Source of the DNA: an uncultured Clostridia bacterium
Lineage (GTDB): Bacteria; Bacillota; Clostridia; Christensenellales; Borkfalkiaceae
Length of the DNA stretch: 64,000 bases
NCBI GenBank assembly: GCA_937912025.1
Contig: CALDOZ010000037.1
Coordinates: 14,376-78,375, forward strand
Reading direction: 5' to 3'
A program made the position numbers and the translations under genes. This document shows, piece after piece, positions 52,266 to 60,975 of this stretch. Positions within the stretch are counted from its first letter, which is position 1; the number at the start of each line of letters is the position of its first letter. The notes beneath the pieces were generated by a model. That model had not been told where the DNA came from and did no database searches. It saw nothing but the letters and a program-made list of their open reading frames with translations.

Positions 52266-52294
52266 TTGCATTTTTTTTAAAATTATAGTATCTT
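52266..52294 (+). promoter_or_regulatory. Promoter of cysK, leaderless
   Basis: TTGCAT, 17 bases, TATCTT. The ATG at 52301 follows the -10 by 6 bases, with no ribosome site in between. Confidence 0.6.
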
Positions 52295-52300
52295 AATAGT

Positions 52301-53233
52301 ATGATTTATAATAATATTTTAGATGCAATGGGGCATACCCCAATAATTAAACTTAATAAAATGGTAGATAGCGATAGCGCTGATATTTTAGTTAAATTTG
52401 AAGGTCTTAACGTAGGCGGTTCAATAAAAACACGCGTTGCTTACAATATGATTTTAAAAGCGGAAGAACAAGGCTTAATAAATAAAGATACTATTATAGT
52501 AGAACCAACTAGTGGAAATCAAGGTATAGGTCTTGCGCTTGTTGGCGCGGTTAAAGGATATAAAACTATAATTATTATGCCAGACTCTGTTAGCGAAGAG
52601 CGTAGAAAACTCGTTCGCCATTACGGAGCGGAAGTAATTTTGATACACGACGATGGTAATATTGGTGATTGTATTGACAAATGCTTAAAAACAGCCTTAA
52701 AAATGGCAAAAGAGAATAAAAACGTTTACGTTCCGCAACAGTTTGAAAACCCTAACAATCCAAAAGTTCACCGTCACCATACCGCTTTAGAAATTTTAGA
52801 GCAAGTTGCCGGACCTATCGATGGTTTTTGTTCGGGTATTGGTACGGGCGGAACTATTACGGGTATAGGCGAAGTTTTAAAAGCGCAAAATCCAGATATT
52901 AAAATTTGGGCGGTAGAGCCTGAAAACGCCGCAATTCTTGCTGGTGGAACGATTGGTTCTCACGTTCAAATGGGTATAGGCGACGGGCTTATTCCACCCG
53001 TTTTAAACACTCAAATTTTTGAAAACGTTTGTATAATAACAGATGAAGAAGCGCTTGCAACGTCAAAAGACTTAGCGCGTCTTGAAGGAATAATGTGTGG
53101 AATATCTTCTGGAACAAACGTAGCCGCCGCAAAGAAACTTGCAAAAGTTTTAGGTAAGGGCAAAACGGTTGTAACCGTTCTTCCTGATACTGCTGAAAGA
53201 TATTTTTCAACTCCACTTTTTGACGGAGAATAA
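52301..53233 (+). CDS. cysK: Cysteine synthase A
   Basis: O-acetylserine sulfhydrylase, which makes cysteine from O-acetylserine and sulfide with pyridoxal phosphate. The 310-residue protein has the PLP lysine in NVGGSIKTRVA (Lys43), the substrate loop EPTSGNQGIGLAL near residue 69, the phosphate-binding GIGTGGTITGIGEVL near residue 180, and GISSGTNVAAA. The usual PLP-lysine context is PGGSVKDR; SIKTR is a mild variation. The start codon follows a -10 box closely (leaderless). A terminator follows. Confidence 0.95.
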   Translation: MIYNNILDAMGHTPIIKLNKMVDSDSADILVKFEGLNVGGSIKTRVAYNMILKAEEQGLINKDTIIVEPTSGNQGIGLALVGAVKGYKTIIIMPDSVSEERRKLVRHYGAEVILIHDDGNIGDCIDKCLKTALKMAKENKNVYVPQQFENPNNPKVHRHHTALEILEQVAGPIDGFCSGIGTGGTITGIGEVLKAQNPDIKIWAVEPENAAILAGGTIGSHVQMGIGDGLIPPVLNTQIFENVCIITDEEALATSKDLARLEGIMCGISSGTNVAAAKKLAKVLGKGKTVVTVLPDTAERYFSTPLFDGE

Positions 53234-53255
53234 TTAAAATTTTAAATATAAAAAT

Positions 53256-53290
53256 TATCCCATTTGCAATTTTGCAAATGGGATATATTT
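53256..53290 (+). terminator. Terminator of cysK
   Basis: TATCCCATTTGCA pairs with TGCAAATGGGATA over ATTT and continues into TATTTTG. Confidence 0.8.
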
Positions 53291-53349
53291 TGTTTATAAA
53301 CCTATGGTTATATAATTTTTATAAATTATAAAACTAATAGGGGAAAGAT

Positions 53350-53559
53350 ATGGATAACGTTATAAAAAGAAGATTGAGTGAAGAAATAAAAAATAGCGGA
53401 TTAACAACTGTTGAAATTGCAAGAAGGGTAGGCGTGTCGCCTGAAATGATAACGCAATACACTACAACTAAAAAACTACCTAAACTTGATACGTTTGCCA
53501 AATTATGTAAAGAATTAGATTTATCGGCTAATTATATTTTAGGACTAACTGAAAATTAA
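53350..53559 (+). CDS. Small XRE-family HTH regulator
   Basis: A 69-residue protein consisting of a single Cro/CI-type helix-turn-helix: IKNSGLTTVEIARRVGVSPEMITQYTTTKKLPKLDTFAKLCKELDLSANYILGL. This is the classical arrangement, with the ending DLSANYILGL typical of phage-like repressors. GGGGAAAG precedes the ATG. It has no visible partner gene. It could regulate the SDR gene downstream or itself. Confidence 0.88.
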   Translation: MDNVIKRRLSEEIKNSGLTTVEIARRVGVSPEMITQYTTTKKLPKLDTFAKLCKELDLSANYILGLTEN

Positions 53560-53587
53560 TTTAAATTAAAAAAACTTGCTGAACGTA

Positions 53588-53616
53588 TTGAAATATGTAA
53601 AAATATATGCTAAAAT
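53588..53616 (+). promoter_or_regulatory. Promoter of the SDR gene
   Basis: TTGAAA, 17 bases, TAAAAT with an upstream TGC. The ATG is 36 bases downstream, with AAGGAG in between. Confidence 0.78.
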
Positions 53617-53651
53617 ATAATGGTAAATTATTTAATTTAAGGAGATATTTT

Positions 53652-54452
53652 ATGGGATTTTTAAAAGGTAAAACTGCCATTATTACTGGTGCGGGTTACG
53701 CTGTATTGTCTGATGGTAAATGTGGCTCAATTGGTTACGGTATTGCAACTGCTTACGCTAAAGAAGGCGCAAACCTTGTTATTACTGGTAGAAACGTATC
53801 TAAACTTGAAAAAGCAAAAGAAGAACTTGAACGCTTATACGGTATTAAAGTTTTAATTCTTCAAGCCGATATTTCTGACGGCGCTGATAACGAAGCAATT
53901 GCTAAAGGCGTAGTAGAAAAGGCAATTGCTGAATTTGGTAGAATTGACGTTTTAATTAACAACGCTCAAGCGTCTGCATCAGGCGTAACTATTCAAGACC
54001 ATACAACTGAGCAATTTAACTTAGCAATGTATTCAGGTTTATACGCAACTTTCTATTATATGAAAGCGTGCTATCCTTACCTTAAAGAAACGCAAGGTAG
54101 TATTATCAACTTTGCTTCTGGCGCAGGTTTATTTGGTAATTATGGTCAATGTTCTTACGCTGCCGCTAAAGAAGGTATTCGCGGTCTTTCTCGTGTTGCC
54201 GCTACTGAATGGGCTAAAGATGGTATTAATACTAACGTTGTTTGTCCACTTGCTTGGACTTCTCAACTTGAGATGTTCCAAAAAGCATATCCAGACGCGT
54301 TTAAAGCAAACGTAAAGATGCCACCAGCAGGTCACTTTGGTGATGCGGAATTAGAAATTGGTAGAGTTTGCGTTCAACTTGCTAACCCAGACTTTAAGTA
54401 TATGAACGGTGAAACCGTTACGCTTGAAGGCGGTATGGGGCTTCGTCCTTAA
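53652..54452 (+). CDS. Short-chain dehydrogenase/reductase
   Basis: A 266-residue NAD(P)-dependent SDR. The dinucleotide motif is TGAGYAVLSDGKCGSIGYGIA, with an extra loop between TGAG and SIGYGIA that resembles the FabI-type enoyl-ACP reductase arrangement. INNAQASASG marks the NNAG-like motif. The catalytic set is SIINFASGAG (Ser), then CSYAAAKEG (Tyr-x-x-x-Lys). The ending GETVTLEGGMGLRP is typical of sugar- or fatty-acyl-acting SDRs. The ATG at 53652 follows AAGGAGA; the frame is open from 53607. Strong codon bias indicates high expression. Substrate unknown. Confidence 0.9.
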   Translation: MGFLKGKTAIITGAGYAVLSDGKCGSIGYGIATAYAKEGANLVITGRNVSKLEKAKEELERLYGIKVLILQADISDGADNEAIAKGVVEKAIAEFGRIDVLINNAQASASGVTIQDHTTEQFNLAMYSGLYATFYYMKACYPYLKETQGSIINFASGAGLFGNYGQCSYAAAKEGIRGLSRVAATEWAKDGINTNVVCPLAWTSQLEMFQKAYPDAFKANVKMPPAGHFGDAELEIGRVCVQLANPDFKYMNGETVTLEGGMGLRP

Positions 54453-54479
54453 TATAATAAAAAAATTAAAACTATTAAA

Positions 54480-54515
54480 AAAACACAAACAGTCTATACT
54501 GTTTGTGTTTTTTTG
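54480..54515 (+). terminator. Terminator of the SDR gene (left copy of duplicated hairpin)
   Basis: AAAACACAAACAGT pairs with ACTGTTTGTGTTTT over CTAT and ends in a T-run. A nearly identical hairpin at 57949-57976 lies beyond the island, on the other side. Confidence 0.92.
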
Positions 54516-54665
54516 TATTAGCACAACAAAATCTCTAAAATCGCCCCGTTTTTATAGGGTAGAACAACAAAAGACTATTTTAGTAACGCAATAAAAAGGC
54601 GGTTTTAGGCTTTATTTTAAACCGTATAATGAAGCGAAATTAAAATGCCGATGCAATCGTTATAA

Positions 54666-54881
54666 CTAAACATAAAACAACCTCAAAATAGTTTTTCTAT
54701 AAGTTTTTATCGTAACGTTTTTTAGGGTTAAGTCGTTAACGTGTATAAAATATATTCCTTTTGTTGGTAATACTCTGCCGTTTGCGTACACTTTGGGGTA
54801 ATCACGAACAGATTCATCAATCTTAACGTTTCTATATTTACAAAAAATTGTGTGATGCTTCTTGATAAAGTGGATAATCAA
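54666..54881 (-). pseudogene. Remnant of a GH28/pectin-lyase-like protein
   Basis: A 71-codon frame whose centre, DYPKVYANGRVLPTKGIYFIHVND followed by LTLKNVTIKTY (positions roughly 20-55), resembles the C-terminal parallel-beta-helix turn of polygalacturonase-type enzymes (pattern YPE-x-LPAYG-x-RHV-x-LTLKNV). No start, catalytic domain or ribosome site is present, and no continuation is seen upstream. It is therefore taken as a decayed fragment. The remaining parts of the gap 54516-55044 hold no other recognisable gene; a tRNA-T-arm-like GGTTCAAGTCCC occurs near 54950. Confidence 0.45.
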
Positions 54882-55044
54882 CCTTTTTAATTTACAATGG
54901 TTTGATAATATTATAAAAAAGAATAGTAGTCAAGAACTTTGCAGGAATTTGGTTCAAGTCCCGTCGTGGTAGTGTAAAACGTTGTATTTATATAGGCTAG
55001 TTATAAAAATATGGCATAAAAGCCCCAAAAAGCAACTCATATAT

Positions 55045-56733
55045 TCACTTTATTTCAAAATCAAACAAGCGGAAAGTTTCACAACCGTGTGTCGAGATTG
55101 GAACAAAACGTATTTTCTTGATCTTCCAACTTACATAATGTTTTACAAGCCGTTGATGATTGTCTGGAACGTAAATAACAAACCGTTCGCCGTCAACGCT
55201 TTCACCTTCAAGCTTGTATTCCTTAATCAGCGTCTCGGGAAGCTTGAATTCCGTCTGAACCAGAGGATAGTTGCAAGGCATATTATGATATTTTCGATTC
55301 ATATCGTTGTCGAAAACAAGGCGTATTTCGGAAATATAGGTATCTTCATCAAGATCATATTCAATAAAATCGCCCAAACCGCCTATCCAAAGATTTTCCT
55401 CACCGCGATCTTTACCGTTTCGAATTACTTCAGCGTTGCATTTTGCATGACGTGTTGTCATCGGAACTTCTCTCTCGTGCCAAGGAATATAACAGTCATC
55501 AGCCATGAGAGTTTGTTGAAGCTCACCGATATCCACATTTTCAATTGTGCAGTTGCTTTTGATCGCTTGAGCTACCGCTGTACCAAGTGCCTGACCAAGA
55601 ATTGCACAAGTTGCCATAACACGAGACGAAGAAAGAGCGGCATGAGTAACACTAATGTTTCTTCCAGCAAAAACAAGATTTTCGATATTATCCGATATCA
55701 TACATCTGAGCGGAAGTCCCCACGGTTGAGGCGCAGCATGATATATCGTTGGATGACCTTTTGTATAATAAAAGCCCTCGGGAAAATGATCGTCCATAGA
55801 CCAGCCTGCATACGCTACGATATCCTCAAAGCGACCCTCAGCCTCAACGTCGTTTTGTGTGACAATATATTTCCCCACATATCGGCGGCTCTCACGTTTT
55901 CCCGGCAAAAAGCCAATCCATTCAAGTTCCCAGTTATCCACACCGTGATCTCCGTGATTTTTCATATGATCCCACACGCCGTAGCAGATTTTAAGCAATT
56001 CATCACGGCAGCGATCTGTGTCATGAATACAATCCCATTCGCCTCCAAGCTCAATCCACCAAAAGTTGTTATTTTTATCGTGGTCTTTATAGGGTAGCTC
56101 AGCATCCGATTCATATCGATATGCCCACGATGGTGGAATAAAATCAACCCTATGATCGGTTTCGCGAATTTGAAACAGACAACTCATCCCCATTGTCTTT
56201 TTGTCGGCAATGTCAGGCGGAATTTTTTCGCCGAATTCGGACTTTGCCTCTCTGCCATACATATACTTTGCGCAACTCAACGGTGCTAAAATCGAATCGC
56301 CCGAGCAATCGGCAAAATATGTCGCAGAAATAATATGAAAAGTCTCTGCATTAGATTGCCATGCCTTGATGCTGTCAATCCGATTTCCAACCATCGTCGC
56401 ATCAAAGCAACTTGTGTTCAAGAGAAGAGTGAGATTTTTCTCGGCTTTCGCCTTTTCATACAAAACGCTATCCCAAATGGGATATTTTAGTGATGGATTT
56501 TGATAAAAATTTTCAAGAAAGATTTCCTCAATAATCCCTCCCTCACGATTGTTCTTGCCGTGAGCACCTCCGATCCACATTCTAATCTCACTTGATGCGT
56601 TCCCTCCGAGAACGGGACGATCCTGCACTAAAATCACATTGATACCGTGCCGTGCAGCTGCAATAGCGCAGCAAAGTCCTGCCATACCGCCACCAACTAC
56701 ACAAAGATCAGTATTATAATACAAGTTTCTCAT
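55045..56733 (-). CDS. FAD-dependent oxidoreductase with C-terminal accessory domain
   Basis: A 562-residue flavoprotein of the FAD_oxidored family. Visible are LCVVGGGMAGLCCAIAAARHG (ADP binding), ILVQDRPVLGGNASSEIRMW, and ATYFADCSGDSILAPLSCAKY near residue 158. GRNISVTHAALSSSRVMATC near residue 345 contacts the flavin. The last ~150 residues form a beta-rich domain (DLDEDTYISEIRLVFDNDMNR), like a discoidin/CBM fold. Codon use is more GC-rich (CTC, GCC, CGG, CCG) than in neighbours, which points to transfer. It is divergent from the PocR-AraC regulator, which probably controls it. A GGAGACAGA site precedes the ATG. Confidence 0.85.
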   Translation of the reverse strand: MRNLYYNTDLCVVGGGMAGLCCAIAAARHGINVILVQDRPVLGGNASSEIRMWIGGAHGKNNREGGIIEEIFLENFYQNPSLKYPIWDSVLYEKAKAEKNLTLLLNTSCFDATMVGNRIDSIKAWQSNAETFHIISATYFADCSGDSILAPLSCAKYMYGREAKSEFGEKIPPDIADKKTMGMSCLFQIRETDHRVDFIPPSWAYRYESDAELPYKDHDKNNNFWWIELGGEWDCIHDTDRCRDELLKICYGVWDHMKNHGDHGVDNWELEWIGFLPGKRESRRYVGKYIVTQNDVEAEGRFEDIVAYAGWSMDDHFPEGFYYTKGHPTIYHAAPQPWGLPLRCMISDNIENLVFAGRNISVTHAALSSSRVMATCAILGQALGTAVAQAIKSNCTIENVDIGELQQTLMADDCYIPWHEREVPMTTRHAKCNAEVIRNGKDRGEENLWIGGLGDFIEYDLDEDTYISEIRLVFDNDMNRKYHNMPCNYPLVQTEFKLPETLIKEYKLEGESVDGERFVIYVPDNHQRLVKHYVSWKIKKIRFVPISTHGCETFRLFDFEIK

Positions 56734-56795
56734 ATTCTGTCTCCTTAAGTACAGTTTTTCAAGAAATCACAAGACCGTATTTCAAAAAAACATAC

Positions 56796-56824
56796 TTGAA
56801 ATTTTTATTTTACTATGATACAAT
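56796..56824 (+). promoter_or_regulatory. Promoter of the PocR-AraC gene
   Basis: TTGAAA, 17 bases, TACAAT. It lies in the 160-base divergent region. The CTTGAAA/TTTCAAG repeats nearby could be regulator half-sites. Confidence 0.65.
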
Positions 56825-56895
56825 TATAGCACAAAATAATACTAAATACCTTAGATTATATGCATAAGATTTGTAATTTTAAGCAAGGAGTATCT

Positions 56896-57738
56896 ATGTC
56901 AATAATTTCAGATATAAAGAATTATATTTTTTTCTTGAAAAATAAGTGTAATTTACAAATATCATTACATCCAATAAAAAAGGAAAACCTGATAATTCCG
57001 AGTGAGCTTATAGCTTTTAATATTCATGAAAATTCATATTGCGCGCACATAAAAGGCTGTCCTGAAGCAAATCAACATTGTGTCTTCTGCCAGCTTAAAG
57101 TTCTCGACAAATGCCTTAACGGAGCATTTAAAGGAATTTGCTATGCAGGAGTCAGTGAATTTATATATCCCATAAAAAACAATGGCGAAACCGTAGGCTT
57201 TATATCTGTCGGTGGCTATAAAAGCGAAAACTACAAAAGCTATTTAAAAGCTATTGAAAAAAAATTTTCTTTACAATATGAGAAACTACTGACTGCATAT
57301 AATACACTTAAAGACACATTACCTGAAAAAACTGAAATTGATACGTTATTGATCCCCTTGGTGGCTATGATCGAACTTGCATATATCCAAAACCAAAGTG
57401 AAATAAAAGAGTCGTATTGGTTTGATAATATCGTCCGCTATGTTATTCAAAACCACACACAAAACATAACAATAGACGATCTTGTAAAACAATTCTACTG
57501 TAGCCGCTCAAAAATCAGTCATACATTCAAGGCTAAAACAGGAAAAACTTTTCGTGAATATTTAACAGATCTAAGATTAAATGATGCACTGTCGCTTCTA
57601 AAATATTCCAATTTAAACATTACAGAAATAGCATACTCAATCGGCTTCATCGATTCAGCATATTTTTCAAATGTTTTCAAGGCGAAAGTCGGAACGTCCC
57701 CACTCAACTACCGCAAAGCCAACTCCCAAAGAACCTAA
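56896..57738 (+). CDS. AraC-family regulator with PocR-type sensor
   Basis: A 280-residue regulator. The N-terminal half contains a cysteine-rich segment (YCAHIKGCPEANQHCVFC then CLNGAFKGICYAGVSEFIYPI) that fits the PocR ligand-sensing domain, known from propanediol/ethanolamine regulators. The C-terminal AraC region has the HTHs TIDDLVKQFYCSRSKISHTF and ITEIAYSIGFIDSAYFSNVF, ending in VGTSPLNYR. AAGGAG before the ATG at 56896 fixes the start. It is divergent from the FAD oxidoreductase and shares its foreign composition. Confidence 0.88.
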   Translation: MSIISDIKNYIFFLKNKCNLQISLHPIKKENLIIPSELIAFNIHENSYCAHIKGCPEANQHCVFCQLKVLDKCLNGAFKGICYAGVSEFIYPIKNNGETVGFISVGGYKSENYKSYLKAIEKKFSLQYEKLLTAYNTLKDTLPEKTEIDTLLIPLVAMIELAYIQNQSEIKESYWFDNIVRYVIQNHTQNITIDDLVKQFYCSRSKISHTFKAKTGKTFREYLTDLRLNDALSLLKYSNLNITEIAYSIGFIDSAYFSNVFKAKVGTSPLNYRKANSQRT

Positions 57739-57851
57739 AACAATCTATATTAAACTATCAACTACAAAATTTATTGGCGGTTTCGTTCCTCACTCAACGC
57801 GAAATCACTTGCTAAAATTATTCGTTTGCATTCGCTATCACGCCGGGGCAA

Positions 57852-57875
57852 CAAACAGTAGGTGGCTACTGTTTG
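57852..57875. repeat. Short inverted repeat
   Basis: CAAACAGTA and TACTGTTTG are exact complements across GGTGGC. The AAACAGT core recurs in the flanking terminators. The rest of the gap 57739-57948 shows no gene. Confidence 0.5.
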
Positions 57876-57948
57876 CCGTAGCCAAAGTTGTGTAAATATG
57901 CTTAATGGCTACGGTCTTGTCCGTTCTCGCCCCTCAAAAACTAATAAA

Positions 57949-57976
57949 AAAACACAAACAGTACAAACTGTTTGTG
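57949..57976 (-). terminator. Terminator of tRNA-Trp (right copy of duplicated hairpin)
   Basis: CACAAACAGT pairs with ACTGTTTGTG across ACAA. On the minus strand it is followed by seven T residues, 7 bases after the tRNA 3' end. It matches the hairpin at 54480-54511. Confidence 0.88.
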
Positions 57977-57983
57977 CTTTTCT

Positions 57984-58058
57984 TGGCAGGGGAAGAGGGA
58001 CTCGAACCCCCAGCCCGCGGTTTTGGAGACCGTTACTCTACCATTGAGCCATTCCCCT
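57984..58058 (-). tRNA. tRNA-Trp (CCA)
   Basis: A complete cloverleaf on the minus strand. The acceptor AGGGGAA pairs with TTCCCCT, the anticodon loop is CTCCAAA (anticodon CCA), the T-loop is TTCGAGT, and CCA is encoded. It is oriented toward the foreign island, which ends at its 3' side. Confidence 0.97.
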
Positions 58059-58120
58059 AAATGACATTAACAATTATATAGTAAAATAACTTTTAAGTCA
58101 ATCAAAAAAACCTTAAAAAA

Positions 58121-58918
58121 TCATTTTAAAAGACTTTTTTTGTATTTTAACGGTGTAAGTCCGTAATATTTTTTAAAAAGGGCAATATAGTGCGGATAGT
58201 CAGTAAAACCACTATCGTAGCAAGCGTCAATAACGGCGTAGTTTTTGCTTAGTAGTTTAGCCGAATACGCCAAGCGCTTTCTTTGAATATAGGTAAAAGG
58301 AGTCATATTAAAAGTTGAATCGAAGTGGCGTTCTAAACTATTTATGCTAACTCCTGAAATTTCAGCAAGTTCGTTTAAAGTTATTTTTTCAGTAAGATGC
58401 TTATGGATGTAATTTATTGCCACTAAAACGTCTTGTGGTAAGTTTTTAGACGTTGTGTTTTCGCTAATTACACCATCATTTAACAAACTTAATAAGTTGA
58501 AAAATAAAGAAATCTGTTTAATTTTGTTAACGTTATCGCTTGATAGTTCATAGCAAACGTTTAAAAGTTCTTGAGTTTTTTCTTCGTCTAATGAAATTAA
58601 ATTGTTCGTTCCTGCTTTTCTATCAAAAAACATTTTTAATAAATTATGGTTTTCGTTAACGTCAAAAGTAATGCAGTAATGTTCGTGGGTAGAATTATCG
58701 TGATAAATACAGTTGTGAAACTCGTAAGGCCTAGTAATTATTGCGTTGCCGTGAAAAATAGGGTATAAATTATTTTCTACCATAAAAGATACGTTGCCCG
58801 TAACGTTAACGTAAATTTCACATTCTTGATGAACGTGCGACGTTATTGGCGTTGACGAAACCGGATGGTCTATTTTTAAATTGAACGGAGAAATTGCATC
58901 AAAAGAAATCTTTTTCAT
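58121..58918 (-). CDS. AraC-family transcriptional regulator
   Basis: A 265-residue regulator. The N-terminal half is a cupin sensor (ITSHVHQECEIYVNVTGNVSFMV, HEHYCITFDVNENH). The AraC DNA-binding region contains the HTH TLNELAEISGVSINSLERHF near residue 175 and the second HTH YDSGFTDYPHYIALFKKY, ending in YGLTPLKYK. The gene has GAGG upstream of its ATG and is separated from typA by a terminator. Its target is unclear; no neighbouring catabolic gene is adjacent except the island genes across tRNA-Trp. Confidence 0.9.
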   Translation of the reverse strand: MKKISFDAISPFNLKIDHPVSSTPITSHVHQECEIYVNVTGNVSFMVENNLYPIFHGNAIITRPYEFHNCIYHDNSTHEHYCITFDVNENHNLLKMFFDRKAGTNNLISLDEEKTQELLNVCYELSSDNVNKIKQISLFFNLLSLLNDGVISENTTSKNLPQDVLVAINYIHKHLTEKITLNELAEISGVSINSLERHFDSTFNMTPFTYIQRKRLAYSAKLLSKNYAVIDACYDSGFTDYPHYIALFKKYYGLTPLKYKKSLLK

Positions 58919-58977
58919 AATTATACCTCTATGTTGATTATTTCATATAATAGGGCGTTTTGTCAACTAAAATATAT

Positions 58978-59020
58978 AAAAATAACCGTTTAATAGTAAA
59001 ATTATATTAAACGGTTTAAT
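58978..59020 (-). terminator. Terminator of typA
   Basis: On the minus strand AACCGTTTAATA pairs with TATTAAACGGTT and is followed by ATTTTTAT. Confidence 0.85.
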
Positions 59021-59042
59021 TATTTAATTATTTATTTAAAAA

Positions 59043-60869
59043 TTAATTTTGCTTATGAGTTTTTGCCCATTCTTTCATTCTCAAATCTTTAGATAAAATT
59101 TTCTTTCTAAGTCTAATTGATTTTGGGGTAACTTCAAGTAGTTCGTCGTCGGCAATAAATTCCATACATTGCTCTAAACTTAAAAGTGTTGGTGGAATAA
59201 GTTTAAGCGCTTCGTCACTACCACTTGCACGACTATTAGTTAAATGCTTTTGTTTACAAACGTTAACTACAAGGTCGTCTTCGCGTGAGTTCATACCAAC
59301 AATCATACCTTCGTAAACAGGTAAGCCTGCCGAAACGAAAAGGGTAGTTCTCTCTTGAGCGTTGAATAGTCCGTATTGAGTAGTAACGCCTGCTTCAAAG
59401 CAAACCAGCGAGCCTCTATTACGTTCTTGAATATCGCCTTTATACTGTTCATATCCAATAAATACAGACGACATTGTTCCAAAACCTTTCGTATCGGTTA
59501 ATAATTCGTTGCGGTAGCCTATTAAACAACGCGCAGGAATTTTAAATTCAAGGCGAGTTTCAGTGCCGTTATCAGCGTCCATATTTACAAGTTCGCCTTT
59601 TCTTTCACCAATTTTACTCATAACCGCGCCAACGTATTCGTTAGGAACTTCAATTACAAGTTGTTCCATAGGCTCGTGAGTTTTGCCGTTAATTTCTTTA
59701 AAAATTACTTTTGGGCGTGACACTTGGAATTCGTATCCTTCACGGCGCATTTCTTCAATTAAAATTGAAAGGTGAAGTTCACCGCGACCAAAAACTTTAA
59801 AAGTATCGGTATTTTCAGTTTCTTCAACGCGCATAGATACGTTTGTTTCAACTTCTTTAAATAATCTTGCGCGAAGATGACGTGAAGTTACAAATTTTCC
59901 TTCTTTACCAGCAAAAGGCGAGTTATTTACCATAAACATCATACTAATTGTTGGCTCGTCTATCGCAACGAAAGGTAAAGGTTCGATAAGGTCGTTAGAA
60001 CAAATTGTTTCGCCAATGTTAATGTTTGTAATGCCCGAAATTGCAACAATATCGCCAACCAAGCCGTTTTCAACTTCAACGCGCTTTAAACCTTCAAATT
60101 GATAAAGTTTACCAATTTTAGCGTGGGAAGTAGTGCCGTCAGTATGACAAACGGTAACAGATTGAGCGTCTTTAATATTACCGCGAATAATTCTACCAAC
60201 ACCAATTCTACCAACGTATTCGTCGTAATCAACGTTGCAAATTATCATTTGAAGTTCGCCGTCAATATCGCCAATCGGGGCGGGAACTTCGCTAATAATT
60301 GTATCAAGAAGAGGCGACATGTCTTTCTCTTCGCCGTCTAACTCAAGTTTAGCAAAGCCTTGTCTAGCGGAGGCGTAAACCGTTTTAAAGTCAAGTTGGT
60401 CGTCGTTTGCGCCAAGGTCTATAAACAATTCAATAATACTGTCCATAGTTTTGTCAATGTCTCCGCCTTTGTCAATTTTATTAACAACAACTACGGGTTT
60501 TTTACCAAGACCTAACGCCTTTTTTAAAACGTAACGAGTTTGAGGCATACAACCTTCAACTGCGTCAACAAGTAAAATTACACCGTCAACCATTGAAAGT
60601 ATACGTTCAACTTCGCCACCAAAATCGGCGTGACCTGGAGTATCTATAATATTAATTTTAGTGTTTTTATAATTAACAGCAGTATTTTTAGCAAGAATAG
60701 TAATACCGCGCTCGCGTTCTAGGTCGCTACTATCCATAACTCTATCGGCAACGACTTCGTTTGTTCTAAATATTCCGTTTTGTTTAAGTAACGCGTCAAC
60801 AAGAGTAGTTTTACCATGGTCAACGTGGGCAATTATTGCTACGTTTCTAACGTTATCTCGTGTATTCAT
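59043..60869 (-). CDS. typA: Ribosome-binding GTPase TypA/BipA
   Basis: TypA/BipA is a translational GTPase that assists 50S assembly and translation under stress or cold. The 608-residue protein has AIIAHVDHGKTTLVDALL (G1) near residue 12, RGITI, DTPGHADFGGEVERILSMVD (G3) near residue 80 and VVVNKIDK (G4). It is followed by domain II, the EF-G-like III and V domains and the BipA-specific C-terminal domain (NCKQKHLTNSR region), ending in KEWAKTHKQN. AAGGAG precedes the ATG. Confidence 0.97.
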   Translation of the reverse strand: MNTRDNVRNVAIIAHVDHGKTTLVDALLKQNGIFRTNEVVADRVMDSSDLERERGITILAKNTAVNYKNTKINIIDTPGHADFGGEVERILSMVDGVILLVDAVEGCMPQTRYVLKKALGLGKKPVVVVNKIDKGGDIDKTMDSIIELFIDLGANDDQLDFKTVYASARQGFAKLELDGEEKDMSPLLDTIISEVPAPIGDIDGELQMIICNVDYDEYVGRIGVGRIIRGNIKDAQSVTVCHTDGTTSHAKIGKLYQFEGLKRVEVENGLVGDIVAISGITNINIGETICSNDLIEPLPFVAIDEPTISMMFMVNNSPFAGKEGKFVTSRHLRARLFKEVETNVSMRVEETENTDTFKVFGRGELHLSILIEEMRREGYEFQVSRPKVIFKEINGKTHEPMEQLVIEVPNEYVGAVMSKIGERKGELVNMDADNGTETRLEFKIPARCLIGYRNELLTDTKGFGTMSSVFIGYEQYKGDIQERNRGSLVCFEAGVTTQYGLFNAQERTTLFVSAGLPVYEGMIVGMNSREDDLVVNVCKQKHLTNSRASGSDEALKLIPPTLLSLEQCMEFIADDELLEVTPKSIRLRKKILSKDLRMKEWAKTHKQN

Positions 60870-60939
60870 AAAATCTCCTTTTAACTAAATTATTTTAAGA
60901 TTTTTTACTAAGTTTGTCAAATAAATACCACGCTAAACG

Positions 60940-60968
60940 TTGACTAAATGTAATTAAATTATTAATAT
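60940..60968 (+). promoter_or_regulatory. Promoter of the GNAT gene, leaderless
   Basis: TTGACT, 17 bases, TAATAT. The ATG at 60976 is 7 bases beyond the -10 box and no ribosome site is present. Confidence 0.6.
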
Positions 60969-60975
60969 TATATAT

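Noticed and set aside
54940..54978. A functional tRNA gene
   Set aside because: Only a T-loop-like stretch is present; no anticodon arm, D-arm or acceptor pairing could be built.
54982..56097. Long plus-strand open frame over the FAD oxidoreductase region
   Set aside because: It is antisense to a well supported flavoprotein and has no ribosome site or recognisable domain; it arises from the codon bias of the opposite strand.
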